Part shown: in pieces, positions 46,767 through 53,661 of the stretch | Numbering within the stretch: position 1 is the stretch's first letter | Layout: each line of letters opens with the position of its first letter | Virus record (IMG/VR): IMGVR_UViG_3300018080_005856 | Coordinates: 1 to 64,000 of that record | Reading direction: 5' to 3' (one strand) | From: a virus | Length of the DNA: 64,000 bases | Made by a program: the position numbers and the translations under genes | The notes under the pieces: generated by a model | Seen by the model: the letters and a program-made list of their open reading frames with translations, nothing else | Database searches by the model: none | Told to the model about the DNA's origin: nothing

Positions 46767-46944
46767 ATTCTAATGTGGTTACGATCTCTTTTACCAACTC
46801 CATTCCCTCTTTCCCATACTCTATGAGTTTAGGGAGTTCATCTCCGGAGATCTCATATTTGAGATCTACTTTGGCGCCTGACAGGCTGAACTTCTCGTCC
46901 GGGACTTCAAGGGACTTTACTTCGAATGTCATTTGCATGATCAT
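46765..46944 (-). CDS. 59-residue unknown protein
   Basis: ATG at 46944 behind AGGAG. MIMQMTFEVKSLEVPDEKFS, then a strand and a long amphipathic helix (KLIEYGKEGMELVKEIV). It fills the stretch between two terminators. Function unknown. Confidence 0.75.
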   Translation of the reverse strand: MIMQMTFEVKSLEVPDEKFSLSGAKVDLKYEISGDELPKLIEYGKEGMELVKEIVTTLE

Positions 46945-46983
46945 GATATATACTCCTGTTAGTATGATTTGGGACTCTATATC

Positions 46984-47021
46984 CCACTATTATGGAAAGA
47001 TGAGGGCCTATTAAGCCCTCT
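46984..47021 (-). promoter_or_regulatory. terminator plus promoter-like box
   Basis: GAGGGC-TTAATAG-GCCCTC with ATCTTTCC, then TTTCCATAATAGTGG (46984-46998). Confidence 0.5.
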
Positions 47022-47035
47022 ATGTTTACTCGGTT

Positions 47036-47308
47036 TTAACCCTCTCTGACGGTAGCTGTCTGCCGGGACAATTTCTCCATCTTTACGAGGGCTTTCTGCT
47101 CTTTCCTGTATGCGTTTACAGCATTAAGCAGGTGCTGCCTGCAGACGTGGCAGGACATGATATGATCGATTGTTTCGATGTTATCATGAATGAGCTTCTC
47201 GCTCTTCTCTGCATTGTTACAGGTATTATGTTCGACCCACTTCTTCTCCAGTTTGTGAGAAGTGTTTGCGAGTCCTGTTACGGCGTTAGTTACTATGTTC
47301 TTAAACAT
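47036..47308 (-). CDS. unknown 90-residue helical protein
   Basis: Helical with an anti-sigma/zinc-like HIMSCHVCRQHLL (H-x3-C-x2-C), matching the H-C-C spacing of ZAS-type domains of anti-sigma factors. If real, it could sequester a host sigma factor (inference, weak). AAGGAGG precedes the start. Confidence 0.7.
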   Translation of the reverse strand: MFKNIVTNAVTGLANTSHKLEKKWVEHNTCNNAEKSEKLIHDNIETIDHIMSCHVCRQHLLNAVNAYRKEQKALVKMEKLSRQTATVREG

Positions 47309-47331
47309 AGTGGTACCTCCTTAGGTAATAT

Positions 47332-47346
47332 TCATGAGTATGGAAA
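47332..47346 (-). promoter_or_regulatory. promoter-like box
   Basis: TTTCCATACTCATGA, 24 bp before the 47308 start. Confidence 0.5.
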
Positions 47347-47471
47347 AGAGAGGCGAGCCGGTGCAATATCCTGCGTGCCCTCGTTAACTTTCAGATGTTT
47401 CGGGAGTAACCCTATCAACTGTTGGTATGGAGTGACGCATTCCCTTTCCCCGTTGGGACACCGTGATCCTC

Positions 47472-47506
47472 TCATTTATATGGAAAGAGAAGGGGCTATG
47501 CCCCTA
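47472..47506 (-). promoter_or_regulatory. terminator plus promoter-like box
   Basis: AGGGGC/GCCCCT with TCTCTTTCC, then TTTCCATATAAATGA (47472-47486). The following 125 bp to the next box hold no gene. Confidence 0.5.
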
Positions 47507-47684
47507 GGATTGACATTCCTGTGTATTTCCCTTTCTCCAGGGTTTCTACCACCGCTTTCTTTATAAGATCAGTAGGCCTGCCAAGGATAACACCCAGAAA
47601 CAGAACGAAGTCTGCCTCTTTCTTGTTTACCTCTGGGGCACCAGATTCTCTGATCTTCCGCTTCCAAATTGACATTGATATCAT
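47496..47684 (-). CDS. unknown 62-residue protein
   Basis: MISMSIWKRKIRESGAPEVN, then a hydrophobic ADFVLFLGVILGRPTDLI. GAGGAGG precedes the start; the gene overlaps its neighbour by 4 bp. It may be a small alpha/beta fold; function unknown. Confidence 0.65.
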   Translation of the reverse strand: MISMSIWKRKIRESGAPEVNKKEADFVLFLGVILGRPTDLIKKAVVETLEKGKYTGMSILGA

Positions 47685-47896
47685 CTCAGTACCTCCTCAA
47701 TATTGATATGAATCCCGGCTTCCTCAAAACGTCTTACTGTCTCGAGGTTATCTATGAACCCGGGTAACTCTCTCTTTACCTGCTGTAGCATGCGGGTGAG
47801 CTTTTGCCTCGCTACAACATTCCTACGAATCTTATCAATATCAGAGTCATTAAGGCCCTGTATAAAGCGTATAGCTTTAATCATATCTATTTTCAT
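47681..47896 (-). CDS. unknown 71-residue helical protein
   Basis: Basic helices (DIDKIRRNVVARQKLTRMLQ) with an acidic end. AAAGGAGG precedes the start. Function unknown. Confidence 0.7.
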   Translation of the reverse strand: MKIDMIKAIRFIQGLNDSDIDKIRRNVVARQKLTRMLQQVKRELPGFIDNLETVRRFEEAGIHINIEEVLR

Positions 47897-48439
47897 GATA
47901 TTGCCTCCTTTGCACCGCCCACTATTCTAGAGGTGGGACAATGCATATATATGGAAAAGGAAGGCCGTGCACAGCCTCCCATACGGGATACATGGATTAC
48001 AGTTGGGCTAGGCACCTCGTCATTTCAGACTGTCTATTTACGCTCAGAGTGGACCATCTCTTCATCACGCACGTGACCGTCTTCTTGGTACCATTCCCAC
48101 GCTTATCTCCAGGGGATCCAGACCTGAAGATTATAGCTTCACCCAAGGACTTATCCGATTGTATGAAGCAGGTAGGGCGCCCCCTGAACGAATCCAGAGA
48201 ACGCCCTTTCAGTGGGTTTCACAGAAGAATACAACGGGGTATTAGGAAGGATTAAATATAATACCGCTAGTATGGAACCCCAAACAGAACCCCGGTAATA
48301 TAGTAATAACCCCCTATAAAGGGAAGGGTAGCCTCTTACCGCCGTTAATCCTCCCTGTAATGCGCATGGTAACGACCTTAAGTTGTTACATTATGTGAGC
48401 AGGGTAGGTCTGAACCTACCACTCACCATAAGGCCTGCT
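47897..48439 (-). other. 540-bp mostly non-coding region
   Basis: No gene is supported. It holds a minus-strand TATAAT at 48130-48135 and the box/terminator at 47943-47975 (a possible RNA of about 170 nt between them). A GTAACAAC/GTCGTTAC hairpin lies near 48368-48388. A hairpin ending the upstream gene is at 48397-48440. Confidence 0.4.
47943..47975 (-). promoter_or_regulatory. promoter-like box with short hairpin
   Basis: TTTCCATATATATGC (47943-47957) preceded by an AGGC/GCCT hairpin with a CCTTTTCC tract. Confidence 0.45.
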
Positions 48440-48440
48440 C
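48397..48440 (-). other. acceptor/T-arm-like minihelix at a gene end
   Basis: GAGCAGG/CCTGCTC closes a stem whose interior ends in a second hairpin, GTAGG-TTCAGA-CCTAC. The geometry is like the coaxial acceptor and T arms of a tRNA, without D and anticodon arms. It overlaps the stop of the 56-residue gene and may stabilise or end its mRNA. Confidence 0.4.
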
Positions 48441-48610
48441 TACTTGGCTACTTTATGCAGTAATTTGCCAAGCTCTGAAGCACTGATATTAGTGCCACCT
48501 CTCTTGATCTCATTTAACAACAGCCAGAAGGATGTATCTCTCATACCTCTGGACTTCTGCCATTTTCTGAGTTCAGTAAGTCTGTCATTAAGTACCTTTG
48601 GATTCAACAT
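48440..48610 (-). CDS. 56-residue basic protein
   Basis: ATG at 48610 behind AAAGGAGG, overlapping the end of the upstream gene. MLNPKVLNDRLTELRKWQKS, then FWLLLNEIKRGG and a helix. The layout (two helices, basic) suits DNA binding. It is the last gene of the 48-53 kb early-like run. Confidence 0.75.
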   Translation of the reverse strand: MLNPKVLNDRLTELRKWQKSRGMRDTSFWLLLNEIKRGGTNISASELGKLLHKVAK

Positions 48611-48611
48611 A

Positions 48612-48926
48612 TTACACCTCCTTTTCTGCCCAATAGATGACTTTTCCTACCATTGGTTTAAGTGTAATGTGCACCTTACACCCACCACATGTACCCGTGT
48701 ACATGTTTTGAGATGGGTGTTTCTTAAGCACGTACAGACCCTTGCGAGTCTTCATTTTAACAGACTCGCCACCTGCTACATTCGTAACTACTACAGTAAG
48801 CTTTTCATTTCTGTAATAGTACACCTGTCCTTCAAGAGAGCAGTTGTTTGATGTAACCGGTTCGCCATGCTCCTCAATGCCTGTTACAATGTACTTCTTG
48901 AGACTGATTTGTTGTACCTGTTTCAT
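48612..48926 (-). CDS. unknown 104-residue basic beta protein
   Basis: Strand-rich: YYYRNEKLTVVVTNVAGGES, then MKTRKGLYVLKKHPS and GTCGGCKVHITLKP. GGAGGTACC precedes the start, a ribosome-site context shared with the other genes of this run. Function unknown. Confidence 0.75.
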   Translation of the reverse strand: MKQVQQISLKKYIVTGIEEHGEPVTSNNCSLEGQVYYYRNEKLTVVVTNVAGGESVKMKTRKGLYVLKKHPSQNMYTGTCGGCKVHITLKPMVGKVIYWAEKEV

Positions 48927-48974
48927 AAGGTACCTCCTGGTTTAATTATTTCCCCTATTACGCTACGGGGATAT

Positions 48975-49003
48975 GCCCCCTGAGATCGCGAGTCCCAGGG
49001 GGC
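48975..49003 (-). terminator. strong hairpin behind the 814-residue gene
   Basis: GCCCCCTG/CAGGGGGC, 8 bp with a 13-nt loop and no T-tract. More likely an mRNA-stabilising or processing hairpin than a terminator. Confidence 0.5.
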
Positions 49004-49013
49004 AACGAGATTA

Positions 49014-51458
49014 TTAGCCAAGTAACCTCTCCGCATAGAGGCATGCCATACCATTCATACCTCTTACGTTGGAAACCTCCTTTCTCTCTACGAGTGCTTG
49101 CACGAACACCGCATATAGAACGATAGCCCTTTCGATCTTAGATACATCGAGTGTATCTATTATCTCTGGGTTATCATGGAGTTGTTTCCTGGTAGTTCCG
49201 ACAATCTTCTCAAGAAGAGTATCCACAACTACCATGTGGACATGAGCCATAGGCTTATGAGCTAACGCCCACATCTGCAGCATGACCTCTCTTTCTTCGG
49301 CGGAGATCAAAGGCTTAGCCGCTTTAATGTTGTCAGCACGAAACTCGCCAGCAACATCAAAGATCTTGTCGGTATCAAGCTCTACTCTATACACCTGACG
49401 TATAGCCTGAGCGAAGGATTCTGCAGTTCCTTCTCTCCAGCCGACAAGTTTACCACTGATGACAGTAGCGGTAGGGGACTCCCTGTCACCAATGAGAAGT
49501 TTACCAAGAACTGTGTCACACAGTTCATAGGCTTCATTGACCCCAACAGATAGGCCAACATACTTCTTAATCCCTTGGACACTGTCCTGGATAGACTGTG
49601 CCAGAGGTAGAAGATCACTCATAGCAGATTCTAAAGCATCTGACCGGAAATCATAGACAGTAGCCAGACATTTCATGTAAGCCGCTACAAGTATAGCTGT
49701 TCTCTCTTGACACCACCTGCCATGCATACAGGCTGTCCAGGGAGTAAGCTCACCTTCAGCAGGTACCGATGATTTATCTATCATTCCGAAATCATCAGTA
49801 GCCCGCACCATGCTTCTATACCCCGGGAGGAATAGAGCATGATCATCACAGTCAGACTGCCAACCAACTGTGGCTTCCAAACACACTACAGCCACGACTC
49901 CATCTACATCATCCAAGGTATGCTCAGATAGACGTAGATCTAAGAAGGAGCCCTTTGTAGTATTTGGATACCTGACCCCAGCAACAAAGTCAGATATTTC
50001 TCCAGTCCGAATAGTAAACTGAGTAAATCCAGACTGAAGTGCATCCCGCATTTCACGAGATGGTACAAACTCCCCAGGAAGAAGCTTGTGAACGTGACCA
50101 CCATCCACAACCACATGAGTCCTGTGTATTATTGCTGCATATACAGAACTCGGGGCATTGGCACTCATAAGAGCCTTAGACCTCTTATTAAGTCCCATTA
50201 TGACTCCCGGATCGTTTGCAGGAAGATATCCAAGAACATACTTAGACAGATAGCTATCTATAAGTACATCCTCTTCATCATTGGATAGACCCATATCCAA
50301 GTGACGATACATGGATCCCCTGAGATCATTCAGAGCTGCAGTCTTACCAAATGCCTCTTTACGGAGAAGAGCCATGATATCTTTCCGTGTGACCTTATCC
50401 CACTGTCCAAGAACCATATAGAACAGGTTCAGGCGATAAGCCTCCTTCTGTTCATGGTTCTCAATCTTGGACAGCCCGATAGTCATGTCGAGAACTACGG
50501 AGTCTTTCCCGGCATAATCTACCTTTATCCATTTGATAGCCGAGTCATAACACCAACCATCAAACTCCTCTGGAATAGGCTTTCCATCTGGTCCTATAGA
50601 AGCCTGTGCTGGGGAGTGGAGCAGCCTCCCCTTCACTATTCCAGTCTTTCCATCCATAGGAACAAGACCTCTTACAAGACCAAAGTCCCCGGATTGTAGG
50701 ATACTTGCTCTGCGGACTAAGATCACACCATCCGCATCCAGAGTATTACCTACTTCAGAAAGCTCCTCTGGGAATACCTTTATCTTGAGCTGATCAGGCA
50801 TTCCGAGGATCTCAGACCAACCGTCTTTACCCGCCCTTATGCGAAGGACGTTGACCTCTTGATCTGATACGTTGCCACACGCTTCACGGATAACGTCAGC
50901 AAACATGTCCCTATTCACCGAAACTATTCCATTCAGAATGGTTTCAGCTCTCCTGGAGGATATCCAGGAAGGATGTGCCGGGAATGCTACACCCTTAACA
51001 CCTGTCATCTTGAGGGCATACTCAAAGAGTCTACCTCTCAGAAAGGTGCTACATGAAATCAGGTTGAGATTAAAGCGCTCCTTTCCCTTCTGATTCCGGT
51101 TCCTTTTAGCTATCTGTTGACCGTTGTACTTTAAGCCAGCACAATAGCTACGGCCTGCACGAGATCTCCGCATATCCCTTGCGAGCTCGACACCGAGGAC
51201 TTCTGCCAGTGCTGCAGCTGTAAATGTCTTAGTAACATCTACAGCCACCTGACGAAGCTCTCTTTTCCTGAAGGCCTTAAATGCCTTAAAGACATAAGAC
51301 CCAGGGAGGACGATCTGATTCTTTATATACGGTGATACAAAGAACCTGTCCCCGTTCCAAACAAGCGTCTTTCCAGGCAATGGCCTGAAGTCAGCTTGCT
51401 CAGATGCCCGGAGAGATGACCCTCCGAGTAACAACTTAAGTAACCCATGATTATCCAT
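49014..51458 (-). CDS. large 814-residue protein of unknown function
   Basis: The largest gene of the middle of the window, in the early-like run; ATG behind CAGGAGG. The N-terminal third is basic (RRSRAGRSYCAGLKYNGQQI). The middle has DADGVILVRRASILQSGDFG. A later WQSDCDDHALFLPG distantly recalls the DxDGD metal motif of two-barrel RNA polymerases, with His in the last place. Start and end are alpha-helical. I cannot place it in a family; an RNA-polymerase-like or nucleic-acid enzyme is only a hypothesis. A three-way-junction leader precedes it. Confidence 0.75.
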   Translation of the reverse strand: MDNHGLLKLLLGGSSLRASEQADFRPLPGKTLVWNGDRFFVSPYIKNQIVLPGSYVFKAFKAFRKRELRQVAVDVTKTFTAAALAEVLGVELARDMRRSRAGRSYCAGLKYNGQQIAKRNRNQKGKERFNLNLISCSTFLRGRLFEYALKMTGVKGVAFPAHPSWISSRRAETILNGIVSVNRDMFADVIREACGNVSDQEVNVLRIRAGKDGWSEILGMPDQLKIKVFPEELSEVGNTLDADGVILVRRASILQSGDFGLVRGLVPMDGKTGIVKGRLLHSPAQASIGPDGKPIPEEFDGWCYDSAIKWIKVDYAGKDSVVLDMTIGLSKIENHEQKEAYRLNLFYMVLGQWDKVTRKDIMALLRKEAFGKTAALNDLRGSMYRHLDMGLSNDEEDVLIDSYLSKYVLGYLPANDPGVIMGLNKRSKALMSANAPSSVYAAIIHRTHVVVDGGHVHKLLPGEFVPSREMRDALQSGFTQFTIRTGEISDFVAGVRYPNTTKGSFLDLRLSEHTLDDVDGVVAVVCLEATVGWQSDCDDHALFLPGYRSMVRATDDFGMIDKSSVPAEGELTPWTACMHGRWCQERTAILVAAYMKCLATVYDFRSDALESAMSDLLPLAQSIQDSVQGIKKYVGLSVGVNEAYELCDTVLGKLLIGDRESPTATVISGKLVGWREGTAESFAQAIRQVYRVELDTDKIFDVAGEFRADNIKAAKPLISAEEREVMLQMWALAHKPMAHVHMVVVDTLLEKIVGTTRKQLHDNPEIIDTLDVSKIERAIVLYAVFVQALVERKEVSNVRGMNGMACLYAERLLG

Positions 51459-51483
51459 AGGGTACCTCCTGTATTTATTGTAT

Positions 51484-51537
51484 GCCTCTGTGAGACACCC
51501 TCATAGTATTGAACTCAATAGTTCAATACCCAGAGGC
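51484..51537 (-). promoter_or_regulatory. three-way-junction leader RNA
   Basis: GCCTCTG/CAGAGGC (7 bp) encloses two hairpins on the minus strand: GTATTGAACT/AGTTCAATAC (10 bp) and TGAG/CTCA. The 54-nt element ends 26 bp before the start of the 814-residue gene, in position to control ribosome access. Confidence 0.55.
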
Positions 51538-51541
51538 TGCC

Positions 51542-51634
51542 TCATAAACACATACTACAGGGTATAACAAGTTGTTTGGCACAGTCACGATGTGAAGACT
51601 CACAACTGTGCATGCGTCGGTGTCGATATACCAT
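51542..51634 (-). CDS. 30-residue Cys-rich mini-protein
   Basis: ATG at 51634 behind ATAGGAGG. It encodes MVYRHRRMHSCESSHRDCAK plus ten residues ending CSMCL. The basic head and five Cys could bind metal or nucleic acid. Ribosome-site quality and position between two structured leaders support it, but it might only be a leader peptide for the 814-residue gene. Confidence 0.55.
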   Translation of the reverse strand: MVYRHRRMHSCESSHRDCAKQLVIPCSMCL

Positions 51635-51662
51635 AATGACACCTCCTATTGTTAATGCACTG

Positions 51663-51725
51663 TACCGATCTCAGCTACGGTATGCGTCCGCCCGGGAGTC
51701 GAACCCGGGTAAGCGCCATTCGGAC
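51663..51725 (-). promoter_or_regulatory. tRNA-like minihelix and leader hairpin
   Basis: GTCCG/CGGAC (51721-51725/51686-51690) encloses CCCGGG-TTCGACT-CCCGGG, a perfect T-arm with the universal T-loop pattern, directly after the TAA stop of the 102-residue gene. Next comes a TACCG/CGGTA hairpin (51663-51682). No D or anticodon arms exist, so it is not a tRNA gene. Confidence 0.55.
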
Positions 51726-52034
51726 TTACTTCCACTCAGACAGGGGTGGCCCCTCCAGAGCGAGGTGTTCCCCCATCATATCTCTGGCATCATCCAGCAA
51801 CTGATCAAGATCAATCACTGGTTTGCCTACTTCCGCCTTAAGCTCGGTAGGAATATCAGCTACAGCCATGATGTGATTCCATGACTGTAAGAACTGTTCT
51901 GCCTCCTTCTTACTTAAGGCCTTCCCACTATACGCTTCAATAAGCAGCATAGTGTCCTTCACTGCAGTGGTTACCTGCTCCATCCTTCTCTTCATCCTTC
52001 TTGTGACTTCTTGTAACTCTATTGCCTTTGACAT
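51726..52034 (-). CDS. unknown 102-residue helical protein
   Basis: Helical: EVTRRMKRRMEQVTTAVKDT, then SKKEAEQFLQSWNHIM and an acidic second half. ATG behind CAGGAGGTAC; the first hammerhead ribozyme ends right before that ribosome site. Function unknown. Confidence 0.75.
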   Translation of the reverse strand: MSKAIELQEVTRRMKRRMEQVTTAVKDTMLLIEAYSGKALSKKEAEQFLQSWNHIMAVADIPTELKAEVGKPVIDLDQLLDDARDMMGEHLALEGPPLSEWK

Positions 52035-52050
52035 AGAGTACCTCCTGTGA

Positions 52051-52129
52051 TATGTTTCGGATCCCGCTACAGATCCTCATCAGTGGGCTTAAGCTACCCA
52101 TACATAGGGACAGTTTTACATCATGTCCC
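52051..52129 (-). ncRNA. type-III hammerhead ribozyme 1 with upstream hairpin
   Basis: Read on the minus strand: hairpin GGGACA-UGAUGUAAAAC-UGUCCC (52107-52129), then stem III UAUGU, cleavage nucleotide A (52101), stem I UGGG...CCCA, core CUGAUGA, stem II GGAUC...GAUCC, core GAA and stem III return ACAUA (52051-52055). All invariant core nucleotides are present (CUGANGA, GAAA, GUH). Cleavage is expected between 52101 and 52100. It lies between two cistrons, directly before a ribosome binding site. Confidence 0.88.
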
Positions 52130-52141
52130 AGGATGTAATGC

Positions 52142-52330
52142 TTAACGATATTGAGATAGATCTATACCTTTAACATTAAACCTACCAAATACTGCTTCAC
52201 GCTCAGCATTAACAGCCTTAAGCTTTCTTAAAGCCATCTGCACCTTTGCAGCGTGATACGGGTGAGCCTTGCAGAATTCAGCTATCTGCTCTGGGCTCAT
52301 TTCGAGTAAAGTTTTAACTAGTTCGACCAT
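52142..52330 (-). CDS. unknown 62-residue helical protein
   Basis: MVELVKTLLEMSPEQIAEFC, then a helix of mixed charge (KVQMALRKLKAVNAEREAVF) and a short tail ending DLSQYR. ATG behind TAGGAGG; ribozyme 2 ends just before it and ribozyme 1 begins after its stop. Function unknown. Confidence 0.75.
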   Translation of the reverse strand: MVELVKTLLEMSPEQIAEFCKAHPYHAAKVQMALRKLKAVNAEREAVFGRFNVKGIDLSQYR

Positions 52331-52347
52331 AATGGACCTCCTATAGT

Positions 52348-52427
52348 AGTGTTTCGGCTCTTGCTTAGGGAGCCATCTTCAGTGGGCTTAAAGCTACCCA
52401 GACACCGGGTAGTTTTACATCATACCC
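52348..52427 (-). ncRNA. type-III hammerhead ribozyme 2 with upstream hairpin
   Basis: Same plan as ribozyme 1: hairpin GGGUA-UGAUGUAAAAC-UACCC (52407-52427), stem III GGUGU, cleavage nucleotide C (52401, GUC), stem I UGGG...CCCA, core CUGAAGA, one extra U, stem II GGCUC...GAGCC, GAA and stem III return ACACU (52348-52352). Position 7 of the core is free, so CUGAAGA is allowed. The extra U before stem II could lower activity. Stems differ from ribozyme 1 by compensatory changes. Confidence 0.8.
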
Positions 52428-52440
52428 AGGATGCTTGAGC

Positions 52441-52614
52441 TTACTTCTGTGTAGATACGCACTGGCCAGTAACTTTGTTGCAGACTACTTTGCCTTTGAA
52501 AGCATCACTAATCTGCTTGTCCTGCCTTGCTGCCAAAACTACAAACAGAGCCAAGAAAGCTACTGTAGCTACACCAACCATAAACTCTCCAAACTTCTCT
52601 TTTCTTGTATTCAT
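52441..52614 (-). CDS. 57-residue membrane protein, first gene of the leftward run
   Basis: ATG at 52614 behind TAGGAG. A basic N-terminus MNTRKEKFGE, one span (FMVGVATVAFLALFVVLAA), then a soluble tail with two Cys (VVCNKVTGQCVS). As the first cistron next to the divergent junction it is probably made early; a host-membrane takeover role is possible. Ribozyme 2 follows its stop. Confidence 0.75.
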   Translation of the reverse strand: MNTRKEKFGEFMVGVATVAFLALFVVLAARQDKQISDAFKGKVVCNKVTGQCVSTQK

Positions 52615-53010
52615 ACTGATTCTCCTAGTTGCGGACTATACCCATTGATTCTGCAGGGGATTTAACTGCAGATCTCATACACTGTTATCCAGGTGGTATG
52701 AGTTACCTGTACGGCTCCATTGACTGATCCCAATGGCGCGCTATACTTGTCTACTCGTCCAATACGGTGTATAGCAACCTCTTGGCGCGAGGGTAGAAGT
52801 ACCCGGGGGCTCGAACCAAGCAGATCCGATCCTCTCTAATACTCACCTGGTCCCGTTATACCCAAAACCGGGTTTGGCCCCCTATAGGGATTTTTGTCTT
52901 GACTCCTGGATATGGTTCTTGTAATCTTATGGGTGATAACCCTACGAACTTTTCTGGAACCCTGTAGATGGTATAAAGAGATCCTATGATTTTTGATACA
53001 GGTGGGGATT
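52615..53010. promoter_or_regulatory. divergent junction with a row of hairpins
   Basis: Five inverted repeats in 155 bp: TCTGCAG/CTGCAGA (52650-52672), CTCATAC/GTATGAG (52674-52702), CCATTG/CAATGG (52717-52736), GCTATAC/GTATAGC (52740-52775) and GGGTA/TACCC (52791-52804). A + strand extended -10 TGGTATAAA (52972-52977) lies 34 bp before the first rightward gene; TTGACT-17-TAATCT at 52893-52921 is weaker. No gene. Early promoters for both directions are expected here. Confidence 0.5.
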
Positions 53011-53661
53011 ATGATAAAGAGTAAGATAGTATCCTTTGATTCTTTTACTTTGGGGGCAATCCGGGCCAGTCGCTTTGAATGGGACCGTGGTGACTCGATA
53101 GTTACTATGGCAATATCCAGGAATCTTAATCCCAAACCAAATATGATGGTAATACCCCTGGATGTTTCTATAGTAAAGGGAAATACCTTAGAACCCAGCC
53201 CTAATGCCAACATGGGTTACGGGAGTAAAGTAATAGGTAACGGGTATGTCTATACAATATATCCACAACCCGATTATATTGATGTATGGAACGAGATAGA
53301 TATGAAGGACAGAACGAACCTCGTGACCGGTCTTACTGAAAGAATAATAGTACCCCGATCTACTAAAGAACATAAGAAAGCCCAGTTTCACGCCCTGGAT
53401 ATTGATATAAGAGATGAGGTAATGATGCGTCTTAAATATAAAGCCGGCCGTATACAAGTATTATGCCCGGGCAATAATCAACTGTTAGTAAGCAGGGACG
53501 GAGGGATGTTCATGTCAGCCATTCATATATACAATAATATCGGACAGATTAACTCTTTAGTGGGTAAGCTAATATCTTCATGGGATTATCCAGAAGATCA
53601 CGTTAGCCGCCGGGCCTGGTATTTGTGGCACAGCCGATGGTGTAGATCATGGGAAAAGTAA
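53011..53661 (+). CDS. tandem family member 1
   Basis: 216 residues; the ATG at 53011 follows GGTGGGG. All members share a C-terminal core: here LDIDIRDEVMMRLKYKAGRI, then a strand, then SRDGGMF, and an aromatic end (AWYLWHSRW). The N-terminal half is a diverged beta domain. There is no catalytic signature, signal or span. It is the first of five full copies in a row, each overlapping the next. Confidence 0.75.
   Translation: MIKSKIVSFDSFTLGAIRASRFEWDRGDSIVTMAISRNLNPKPNMMVIPLDVSIVKGNTLEPSPNANMGYGSKVIGNGYVYTIYPQPDYIDVWNEIDMKDRTNLVTGLTERIIVPRSTKEHKKAQFHALDIDIRDEVMMRLKYKAGRIQVLCPGNNQLLVSRDGGMFMSAIHIYNNIGQINSLVGKLISSWDYPEDHVSRRAWYLWHSRWCRSWEK

Noticed and set aside
47941-48255. 104-codon open frame on the + strand
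   Set aside because: It runs against all neighbouring genes, has no ribosome site and crosses the box/terminator.
48397-48480. Possible tRNA gene with GCCAAGTAGAGCAGGCC as D-arm
   Set aside because: That segment is the 3' end of a well-supported 56-codon gene. No anticodon stem forms; only the minihelix part is kept.
52780-52840. GGTTCGAGCC resembling a tRNA T-loop on the minus strand
   Set aside because: The flanking bases do not form a 5-bp T-stem and no acceptor, D or anticodon arms are present.
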